DNA of 64,000 bases, from the NCBI GenBank assembly GCA_036345935.2, contig JADWOT020000001.1, positions 30,323,062 through 30,387,061 on the forward strand, read 5' to 3'. Below are positions 55,557 through 64,000 of this stretch, piece by piece. Made by a program: the position numbers and the translations under genes. Under the pieces are notes generated by a model. That model saw only the letters and a program-made list of their open reading frames with translations. It was not told where the DNA came from and made no database searches. The stretch comes from Taenia hydatigena (Eukaryota; Platyhelminthes; Cestoda; Cyclophyllidea; Taeniidae). Every line of letters starts with the position of its first letter. Positions within the stretch are counted from its first letter, which is position 1.

Positions 55557-56682
55557 CATGATTGTATCGTTCTAACACAGATTTGTCATGGCAATGCCTT
55601 TTTTCACTTTCTATGTGGGCAGAATTGGATGAAAGATAATTAGAAAAGCACTGGTCGCTCGGGTTTATGAGTGGGTGGGCGAGATGCCACCACTTCAACT
55701 ACAAGGCATTATTCAAGTGTTGGTCAGCAATGCCAATTTTAGTGAGTCATGAGTAAAGAAGGCAGCCAGTAATCCAGCTATCGACTATGCAATACACTTT
55801 CCGCAATGGAAATATATGACGGACATACGCACGCCCGAAGTACTCTTCTCTGCTCACGTCTCTCCTCGCCTCACTGCTTCAACATCGTCTGCTCTGCCAT
55901 TCCAATGCTGCACACTTCGCATGGAGGCGTCGAAACAACACCAGCGACAGGATGAACTAGTGTGGTTGGCCAATCACCAAATGCTCACAAACGCAGAGGT
56001 GTGGCTGACTCCCCAATCTTACATGCACATTTCTTTCATCGCATCATTTTTCTTTCAAGTTAATGCTCCATCATTAGGTGCAAAAGTCAAGTCTTTAGTG
56101 ATGTATGGTCGGTTTGGGTGGGATAGTGTGCCGCAGCACAGCGATGACCATAACGCACTACCTCTCGTACGCAACGATCGGCAAGAGTAGTCCCTCCTAC
56201 ACTGCAACACATCTGCTACGGCCTAATAACGAATGCAAACAAGTCTGACGAAGTCATTTGCACGAAATGCATTTCAGCGCGCTGTGAGTAGTCGGGATTC
56301 GAGTTTGCTTCATTGAGTCCATGCAAGATGGCAATGCAAATTTTGTAACAGAGCAACTCATGTATGCTGGTACCTCTTTACATTAGCCACGACTGTAGTA
56401 CTTTGTTTGTTGGAACTACCGGTCTCGGTCAAGGTAACAGAGATGGCCGTACTTCCCTACCTGCGTGGGCTAGCCTCCAGGCCATGGTAGTAGCCTATTT
56501 CTCTCTGTCCGTTGAATATATATATATATGTTCTACACTAGCATTCTGCATTCTTTTGCCTTCGAAGGAGCTCGGGCACTACAACTACGATCCTAAGCAT
56601 GCACATAATATTCTCAGTTAAATTTGCAAACCTATCATTAAAATATTTGTGCTTAAATTGTGCGTTGTCTCATTTGATGTTG
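55557..56682. other. Duplicated intergenic block, right arm
   Basis: Direct counterpart of 7,842-8,612. A 124-codon ATG frame at 55,816-56,190 (MTDIRTPEVLFSAHVSPRLT) is not kept in the 8.1 kb copy, so I do not call it a gene. An AT dinucleotide run lies at 56,514-56,529. Confidence 0.5.
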
Positions 56683-57306
56683 CTAATCTACCGATATAAC
56701 TTTGTAAAATTTACTGCAATCGGAGGAATTGAGTGATATGCTTCGTATCCAAATCATGGCCCTCGTTTTTACTTGTCGTCTCCATGAACACAGCTGGTGC
56801 TGCTTGCCAAGGTGATTGCCGCGCGTTCGTTTGATTGACAATTCTGTCAACTCAGCGCTTCCTTGTGTGGCGATGGACTTTGCCACGACTACTTCAGTGG
56901 TGTAGGTGGATGGAGTGGGTGTATTTATTATTGCAACTGCAGAAAGTGCTCAAATGCGGACTCAAATGCTGAACGAATTGGAAGGAATACAGTAGAAGAA
57001 GCAGTAATGTGTGCAAAGCCCATGCTTTGCTGCTGTTGCACTACAAGTGTCTTGTCTGTATCACCTTTGACTGATGCAATTGTTGGTCACTGGACTGTAA
57101 TTGTTCAACTACTCTGCGCGCAGGGAAAAAAGAGCGACCTCATTGTTGGGTTGCGGTGACACGAAGGGGAGATATTGCGAAACTGGTCGTCTCCCGGTCC
57201 ACTGAGGCCGATGGTAGCTTTCGTTGGTGGTGTCCACAGGGTCTCGCCTCAACTCCAACTGAGCGCCGGTGGTGCTTCTCCACCTCGCCTTCCCTCCTTG
57301 TCACAT
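56683..57306 (-). CDS. P'-M composite gene, right-arm copy
   Basis: P' exon 2 (57,306-57,140, after CTGCCTTGTAG) is open for 54 codons (HHRRSVGVEARPCGHHQRK, then DRETTSFAISPLRVTATQQ) and ends in TGA. After about 200 nt, an M exon (56,936-56,683, after CTTTCTGCAG) is open for 83 codons (STYTTEVVVAKSIATQGS, then RGNHLGKQHQLCSWRRQVK). Upstream, a remnant of P exon 1 (WGIVGFAGTLVN) precedes P' exon 2. Whether P' and M are spliced together is unknown. It converges on gene P. Confidence 0.45.
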
Positions 57307-57636
57307 CTACAAGGCAGCAGATTTATTAGCGAAATGATTACACTTACAGTTGACAAGGGTTCCAGCGAATCCAACGATTCCCCACCTCACACTCCTTTCT
57401 TGTCATAACTATAAGACAGTAGATTTATTAGCGAAATGAGCGCACTTACAGTTGACACCGGACTCGAGGAATGCAACCATCCTTCGAAGGTAGGCCTAAG
57501 TGATAAGGCCAAATGTATCGCTCAAATTGGGAAGTGCAAAGCTCTTCAATTACAGAAAAGGAGGTAAGGCTGCTCATGTGATTGGCGAATTACGATATAT
57601 TGAACGTGGATGCTGTTACACTGACAACTCCCTTTG

Positions 57637-57870
57637 ATGTCCCCAAAGAAAGTATGTGGAAAAAAGGGGAAGAAGACGTACGACGTTTTAACTGAAGTCG
57701 ACACTCATAATGCTAACCTTGACTATGTGTCCATTGTCTTTACGAAAGATACACATTTTAACAAACTGCTCTGCTACATTTTGAGTTGGCACTTCTTGGT
57801 TGCTATGTCTGTACATCCTGGTGTACGTGGACGTAGTGGCACAGTTGCTAACTTTGGAATTGCCACCTGA
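57637..57870 (+). CDS. Lambda-related ORF, 77 aa, right arm
   Basis: ATG frame MSPKKVCGKKGKKTYDVLTE with YVSIVFTKDTHF and RSGTVANFGIAT at the end. The mirror of 35,279-35,512, same length. Amino-acid divergence between the two is considerable, so selection is not proven. Confidence 0.4.
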   Translation: MSPKKVCGKKGKKTYDVLTEVDTHNANLDYVSIVFTKDTHFNKLLCYILSWHFLVAMSVHPGVRGRSGTVANFGIAT

Positions 57871-58293
57871 TTTGGACATCAATCACATCGACAGTTGTTC
57901 CATCCAGTGGGGTGTCACTACGCCCTCTACCTCCTTGTGATAGCTGGCATGACATGAAGGCTAAAACAACGAGTTTGTAGCTGTTGAGCAGCGGATCACG
58001 TAAAGCCCACAAATTTCAGGTTAATGCACCTCGGCGACTTAGCAGCTCTACACTTGCAAGCTTACGAACACGAAACGACACACCCTGCTCGACCTCCTTC
58101 TCCAGTTTCTACTACTGCATGCAAACCTACACATCGTCTTCTCGTCTGCTCCCTCATTTTCCCATTCACTTTAGTAATACACCTTCTGTTTGACTTTTCT
58201 CATTCTTTGTACACTGTAACAGTCTGGTCCTCGTCGTTGCGCAAGCTGTTGAGTGACTGAGCAGTCGAACCATCCACCTGACCATCAGCTCTG

Positions 58294-58890
58294 ATGGGAC
58301 TCATCCCTTGGTACTGTTGGCCGTTAGCAGCTATTCCACACTACCTGCGTTCTCTGTGGTGCATAGACAGACCATCACTTCTAATGGTTGGTAGCGTCCA
58401 TTACGATCCAATAGTTGAGCGTGACTGTGTGGCTCCCAACAATCCACTAGTCACTCATCCGCCTGGGTACGATTCCTTTGTAGGCGGAAGTAGGTGCGCT
58501 CCTCCCATGGCAGTGGATCTCATTCCCGGTGTCTCGCCAAAGCCACCATATGGGGACAATATCTGTGTGCATGGTTTCGTAAGACTTTGACGTTGGCGTA
58601 GCCCAAACACAGAAACATCGTCGATATCTCTAGCTAAAAAGTTGGATTACTTGGAGCCCTTTTCTTCCAATTCTTCACATGAGCCCTTCGGATGCACCTA
58701 CACACGCTAGATTGTGTGGCTCCATTCACTTAAGTGGTAGAGCCCCACCACAACTCACGCAAATGTCTTCGGTGTCAAACCACAACCACTTGAAGTTGTA
58801 ATGGTGGGAGTCGAGTGGATTGCTCGTGTCCTCTTCAATTTCCTTCGTAACTACGCACCACCTGCAACAACCGACAGATCCTGAAATGCT
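58294..58890 (+). CDS. Gene H, right-arm copy
   Basis: ATG at 58,294 (MGLIPWYCWPLAAIPHYL, then GSVHYDPIVERDCVAPNNPL, PPGYDSFVGGSRCAPPM), stop at 58,588. A second conserved frame (58,679-58,801) begins MSPSDAPTHARLCGSIHLSG. Relative to the left arm, about 95 nt are inserted between the two frames. Most differences in the second frame's first part are synonymous, which favours that reading over the alternative that ends LFNFLRNYAPPATT. Function unknown. Confidence 0.4.
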
Positions 58891-59110
58891 GATGTGCTCC
58901 TTGCTAAGGTAATAGAGGGACTACATCCACACCCACTTGCTGTTTCCTCCTTTTACTTATTCAGCTAATTCCCATTATCTCCTACGCATTTTGGGAGTTA
59001 GCTTTGCCGCAACAAGATCGCTGATTCCCTCGCTCACCTCGATGCGCTTTATGTGGCACACGTTGAGTCCCGACTTTATATAAATACGGACTTTGCAAAG
59101 TGCTTCATTT

Positions 59111-60917
59111 TTTTACATTCAGAGGAGTACTAAGACCTTCACAAGTGAAGATGCAATGACTTGTCATTGACTCTAGCGTTTTATTTACGTAATCATATCT
59201 GTACCTCTAAGGGGCAGAGGAAAACTCATGAGGACTGCGTTTTTTTTGCTCAAAAGAAGCTAGATTGGGTGATGTCAAATAAAGTCTTAATAAAAATCGT
59301 GAAAGAATAGCAAAATGTTTATTTAAGTAACTTTGCGCTTGTCAAACTTAGCTTTTGTTTCGATATTGAAAAGGCGGTGTTCAGGACAATCCTTCGCAGC
59401 GTAAGTTAACTTAGTACTTGATACAAAATTGCACCCAGACCTCATTTACCATGAATTGGGTTGCTCTGTCGACTTACAACAATGATATTGGGTGTTTGTT
59501 GTGAGATTAGAACTAGGATGATTTGACGCAGACCCCAAAATGCCGATCCAGGTATCCCCAAAGGCGACCGTAAATCTCTCCTCGGCTAACCGCCATCTGA
59601 TTCGCTGGTCAATAGCCAATGGAAGGTGACGAGTTCCAGGAGGTTTTTATGTCCACAAACCAGCCTACATAGCTGTAAGTAAACACCGGATTTTTGTGGG
59701 AAAAAGTCTAATCTTATGTTCCATTTCTTTTAAATGGCCATATTTCTTGTCGACCCTGAAAAGACTTTTTGAATATCTGATTGTATGAGTGGTAGCCAAT
59801 TTTAAAATTGCAGGATAGACCTGTCATTAGAATAGTTAATTTTGATTTGTTGCATAGCAGCTCGATTGATTAGAAAGATTCTAGGCTATGGAGGACTTTT
59901 GTCTGAAATTCTGGAAGGGCTCTCATGTGTGCATGTTATAATGAACTTGTAATCAAGATGCGATAGTCACTGCACTGGCTGACTCAGATGGGGCGTTGTT
60001 TGAGAGCGATCTAGACCTCCTCGGTCGGCCTTGTCCTGTTGCACTGCTATTGCTGATGCTGCGTGAGAGGGCTGTCGAAGGGTCCGCTGTTAAGCGCAAG
60101 ATGTATGGGTGTCTTTGTTAGCACTGACCAGTGGGTAAAGAGAAAAAGTGATCAACAAGTCTGGTTAGTTATGTGTCACGTCGAAATGAGAAACTAAAGG
60201 TAGAGAAAAGAATTTGACTTCTAGCTACAGCCACACCTAGAATTCAGTTGGTCGAATAAATGACTACCTCATCGAAGTGCTTGTCTGCTAGTCAACGACG
60301 TAGTTAGCATCGGATAATCGAAAGTACAAGTGACAATATTTGGATGACCAATAAGGTGTCTTCACACAGAGGCTGTCAAAGAACTGGAAATCAGTTAGGT
60401 CAAAGAATGATTGCGGGATAGACAGATTAGTTATAATGCTTTTAGAGTGACACAAAGGCTAGTTGGCATGTCGAATGGGTTACACCTGCTGTCAAGAGCA
60501 AGGCTTGGGCCATGTCTCTGATTGACCGATGACTGTCACTTAGAACGAAGTCTCCAATCCCAACCTCCGTTGCAGTAATTTCTCCGATCCACAGACTACT
60601 TAACAGCTTGATCATCAGCTAACGAGCAATCTAGACATTATGACCTACAGTTGGGCTGCCGATCTGCCTACCAACGGGCTAGTCATCTGCTTAGATCGCA
60701 TCATATTCAGGCCAAACGGTGCCAAAATCACTCAACAGCTACTGCTTTAGCAGCGTAAAATCGGGGGGGGGGGGAGCGTTAATTTGTGTCTTGGAACCAC
60801 TGACGAGACCTGACATGAGCTACACTCCTCTCACTCTAATCTAATCTAATCTTTCTCCTTCTCCTCCTCGTAATTCTGCCCCTAAACCAACACCTTTCAT
60901 TATCTCAGCTTAGCTGT
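59111..60917. other. Unique region, no gene supported
   Basis: Stops are dense in all frames. A run of twelve G lies at 60,763-60,774. I see no repeats shared with the rest of the window. Confidence 0.45.
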
Positions 60918-61100
60918 TTGGCCGTTTTGTTTCCTCACTCTCTTCACTGCATTAACCTTGGTGAATGTGCCAACGTGACGAAGCGGCTAGTGGAGTCGGA
61001 TTCATATTCTGCATGTTCATTCGCAGAAGAACTAAGGTCAAGCTCAATAGCCGCATTCAACTTTTTGCGGCAGCCAGTTCTCGTTCAGAGTAAATTTTGA
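60918..61100 (+). CDS. Small ORF, uncertain
   Basis: Sixty codons with no ATG at the start (LGECANVTKRLVESDSYS, then SSSIAAFNFLRQPVLVQ). No second copy. May be a terminal exon or chance. Confidence 0.2.
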   Translation: MAVLFPHSLHCINLGECANVTKRLVESDSYSACSFAEELRSSSIAAFNFLRQPVLVQSKF

Positions 61101-61253
61101 GTATCTGCGCTCATCCATCTCGGTTGCATTCATGTACTGACTGAGCATTCCAATCGCTTACAAAGCCTGCTTGCCATCCATCGAATCGTGTATCCAGCCC
61201 AATTTTTATAAAAGCGACAGTTTTCCGTCCTTACTCACTCATGATGATGAATT

Positions 61254-61420
61254 TTGCACCTTCCTTCGAAATTGCATCACAAAGAGGCGGCGACTAAGGA
61301 TGCAGTAGAAACTATGCGCGAAGATAACATTGTGTTGAAGGTGTTAACTGGAGTAGACCCAATCGGAATCGCGACTAATTCCACATTCCGTTTCAAGTGC
61401 AGTTTCAAGCATCATGTCAG
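61254..61420 (+). CDS. Putative exon, unknown protein
   Basis: The frame reads KEAATKDAVETMREDNIVLK, then GVDPIGIATNSTFRFKCSF and meets a possible donor (GTCAG/GTGTGT) at 61,421. Composition is protein-like. No second copy and no clear acceptor. Confidence 0.25.
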
Positions 61421-62160
61421 GTGTGTCACACCTACGAGAATGAAGGAACTAAGAGATCATCAACCCAACCCTATCTCCTCCTTCCTTCCTTCCCTCCCCC
61501 TTAACCACTAACCAAAGGGAGGCGTGCTTCACTCCACCACCTCTACCCAGTCACTTACACACCGGCACATAGGGACCACGAATGAAGAAAGGCTTCTAAT
61601 AATAATCAAATCACTGAACTATATACAAAATGAGGATAAAACAGTACCAACGAAGATGGGTAGGCGACATCAAACCTCTTACTTTTGCGTTTGCTGGTAA
61701 TGATGTTTACCGACTGGCTGGCAGTTGGCAGTTAGCCAAATGACTTTGCATCATTTGCATTGCATCATTTCTTGACCAAACGACCAGTACATTGTTTTGC
61801 ATCAACCGAACCACTGCTTTACTTACCTCACCTTGCCCAAGACTGTGCTAGGTTTTGTTTATTTCAGGTGACAAAATGTTGTAAAAAGTTTGCCTTCCTG
61901 TTTTACTATCTCGTTATCTACGTTAGAACTTACTCGATCATAGAATTTGTAAAATTTCTCTTTATCGAATACGAATTTGTTTATTCCTCTTCTCTTTCAT
62001 GCCAGCCCCTTGGCCTCTTCCTTTCCCTTCTCTTTAACTGTAGCAAAACGCTGAAGCAAGCGGAGACTGAGGAGTTCTAACTCATCCGGAAGCCAGCTGA
62101 CGTAGTGGTCCCCGCAACATCGCTCGTTAAAGCCCTCAGCCGAAGTCACAAAAGAATGAG

Positions 62161-62528
62161 GTGAAGAAGGAGGAGAAACAGGGTCGAGCCATTTTGGTGC
62201 AAAATGTCGCCTTCCAGGTCAGTCAGAGTGAGGTGGCAGCCCCCTTTAAGCCCCTTGGTGGCTCCATCAAGGTGAGGGTGCCTTAAAAGCCCTTTCGGAG
62301 ATCATCGCGATTTCGCCTTTGTAGAGTCTGCTGCGCATGATCAGGCCAAGGTGGCTTGGAAGCACAATAAACAAAGGAACGCTTCTACCTGTGCTGTCGT
62401 TGCTGGTATAAGGATGTGTTGTTCCTTATTCTGTCCCTTCCTCTCTTTCATTGCAGAGCGCCCTGAGGACTTTCGGTGTGGATACACACCTAATGGAATG
62501 GGGGTTGAACATTAAACACGCGAGATAG
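62161..62528 (+). pseudogene. RRM-domain pseudogene, RBM19/MRD1-like
   Basis: Frame 1 (62,161-62,283) reads AILVQNVAFQVSQSEVAAPF and then SIKVRVP before a TAA. After a one-base shift the domain continues GDHRDFAFVESAAHDQAK (62,297-62,350). A GTGGCT..TTGCAG intron of 106 nt follows, then ALRTFGVDTHLMEWGLN to TAG at 62,528. ILVxNxxFQ, the RNP-1-like DFAFVE and a THLxxW ending match the last RRM of RBM19/MRD1, a pre-rRNA processing factor. The frameshift, or a sequencing error, breaks it. Earlier domains are not seen. Confidence 0.6.
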
Positions 62529-62996
62529 GAGTGATCTGTATCAACCTCCTTATTCCTCCAATTTGTACATGCAAAAGTGTGTGTTCCGAACTGTCGTCTT
62601 GCTGGTTTATTCCAAAAGGAAGTGGCGTTGAATTATTCATTTATATATGTTTAGTTTAGGCATAAAAACCTCTTGTGTTCTTGAGATTCGGGCAGTGAGA
62701 ATTGCAGGCCAACTGTGGGATTGCTTGAGTAACTCAAAGTAGTTTGTCGGTATGAATTTATCTGTTCGATGCTCTCTGATGTCTACTTTGTTCTTGAAAT
62801 GATTTTGACTCCTGGTTGGCATTATTGCTGCGTCATCTGATTGCAGAAGTAATCTACAGCTATGTTTAATTGCACAATATTATGCATGCTCTTTTATAAG
62901 AAAGTTTCAAAATCTTTTTATCATGCCTTATGGACCGCATTTTGCATTTGTTTAGTTTTTTATTCCTTATAACGATAAGCATCATTGCTGTTCAGT
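62529..62996. other. No gene supported
   Basis: AT-rich, with no repeat partner or convincing frame. Confidence 0.4.
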
Positions 62997-63042
62997 GCTT
63001 TCCGATTACCCACCTCACAGGAGTAAACGCCCTTCAGTGTCG

Positions 63043-63441
63043 ATGAAGACGAATGCAAATGCTAACATCTTTAGTCCTGGATGGATGATTGTCATTCTGA
63101 CCATTCCTCGTACTTAATGAAGTTTGCGATAGAAAATAAACAACCTTATTGATGAACGCAAACAGGGAGCTGCACTATTCATAGTAGCTGAGGCGCCTGG
63201 TGATTAGTTGTACGGACCTACGGGAAAAGTCACGAAAGCTAGTAGAGTTACAATGGCCAAAGCAGCGCAGATCGAGTCACCGCCAGTCATGATTACTGCA
63301 GCAGAAGTCTGGGCAGGTCTGCTGGTCGTTGAGGGGCTTCCTCCAGTCGTGACAGACGCTTTCTCTCCCCTATCCGATCTAACCATAAATTCGCCCTATT
63401 ATAATAACAATAATTATTATCAAATTCTATACGTCAACTAA
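63043..63441 (+). pseudogene. Gene D, U5 copy (nonsense)
   Basis: Exon 1 (63,043-63,109) reads MKTNANANIFSPGWMIVILT. Exon 2 (from 63,170) reads ALFIVAEAPGD then TAG at 63,205, where U2 has Trp. It continues YGPTGKVTKASRVTMAKAAQ and ends at 63,441 with a diverged tail. Confidence 0.5.
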
Positions 63442-63597
63442 CTGGTAACCGCTCACATTGAGGAGCGTCTGTCTAACTCTCGGCAGTAGTATATTTATTG
63501 CCAGGCAATACTACTACTAATGAGTTTGCGAACTTTCATTAGTAGTAGCGGTAATAATACATGGACAGCATTGCAGAATTGATTCTAGTGGATCTGG

Positions 63598-63945
63598 TTA
63601 GTTCCTCAAATGCAGCATCACCCTCCCCTTAAAAGTCATGGTGAAGGAAACAACTTCAACAGTTCTGAGATCTCCGCTTCGCCCACCTTTTTCAATCCAC
63701 CACCACCTTGGCTCCAAATCGACCTTCTTACCTTCACTAACGGATTAAATTAACTTGTGGGTTGTCGCCAAGTACAATGAGCCTTCCGGAAATGTTGGAT
63801 CCGACGACAACCCAATCAGATGCGTGGATGTCAATGTTGAAGTGTCAAGAGAAACAGCACACATACGTAACAAGTTGACGCAGTAGGCCCTTCCCACACT
63901 AATGCGGTTGACGACGGTCGGGAAGACGCAGCAGAAAAAAGACAT
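63598..63945 (-). pseudogene. ORF C, U5 copy (one nonsense codon)
   Basis: Same 348-nt span as in U1. Starts MSFFCCVFPTVVNRISVGRA and has TAA after ATTHKLI. Beyond the stop the frame stays open to KGRVMLHLRN-stop. A single A-to-T change would account for the stop. Confidence 0.6.
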
Positions 63946-64000
63946 CGGACAAGGGAGAAAAGACTCTCCACTTCACTCATACAATCAGAGGCAAGACAGT

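Larger units (their letters stand above)
62997..64000 (-). repeat. Repeat unit U5 (start; runs off the window)
   Basis: 62,997-63,441 is the inverted copy of the D block in U2. 63,536-64,000 is collinear with 20,878-21,340 of U1. Between them is a short palindrome (about 63,485-63,520, AGTAGTAT..ATACTACT). Confidence 0.85.

Noticed and set aside
55816..56190. 124-codon ATG frame downstream of gene P
   Set aside because: The homologous block at 8.1 kb does not preserve it. No splice sites or family.
34050..59110. Treating the palindrome as an inverted-repeat transposon
   Set aside because: The arms are far too long and gene-filled, the unit also occurs singly in both orientations, and no transposase is visible.
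1..64000. tRNA, rRNA, CRISPR array, spliced-leader gene, telomere repeats, LTR ends
   Set aside because: I looked for cloverleaf hallmarks, regular spacer arrays, TTAGGG runs and terminal repeats and saw none. A covariance-model or HMM scan would be needed to exclude them.

Overview
This looks like nuclear DNA of a parasitic flatworm, most likely a tapeworm (Echinococcus/Taenia type). Coding capacity lies in short exons joined by GT-AG introns, many only 35-60 nt. A damaged cytosolic hsp70 copy lies among lineage-specific genes; hsp70 gene/pseudogene amplification and very short introns are both reported for tapeworms (recalled, not searched). There are no operons, ribosome-binding sites or bacterial features. 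I saw no reverse transcriptase or transposase, and no tRNA or rRNA gene. One N sits at 40,805.

Layout. 1-5,870: unique sequence with little support for genes. 5,871-9,300: hsp70 pseudogene folded back on itself, then a broken copy of membrane-protein family P and an opposing exon of family M. 9,300-16,640: mostly noncoding, with one copy of dispersed element B. 16,641-20,870: partial unit U0, short-exon membrane gene K, an acidic ORF, and a second B. 20,878-26,663: unit U1. 26,690-32,370: family G in inverted orientation (one intact five-exon gene, two broken copies), with a U fragment between. 32,875-36,600: P-like, Cys-rich, H, lambda and P'-M fragments. 36,720-43,810: unit U2. 44,819-46,110: third B. 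47,160-54,380: unit U3. 54,482-55,556: the intact P gene. 55,557-59,110: M, P', lambda and H copies. 59,110-62,990: unique, with an RRM pseudogene. 62,997-64,000: start of unit U5.

The main structure is repetition. A 6-7 kb unit (U) occurs in full three times and in part three more times, in both orientations. With flanking blocks, U2 and U3 form a large imperfect palindrome (about 34.05-43.8 kb against 47.2-59.1 kb). Copies are diverged, yet several exons keep reading frame, splice sites and exact length: 80+134 nt around a 35-nt intron, a 96-nt terminal exon, a 79-nt exon and a 348-nt single-exon ORF. One U exon is a recognisable calponin-homology segment of ASPM/abnormal spindle.

Most families show one intact copy and several with frameshifts, nonsense codons or lost splice sites. 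Apart from hsp70, the ASPM exon and the RRM fragment I recognise no family. Exon models come from reading splice sites and comparing copies by eye; none has transcript support here.
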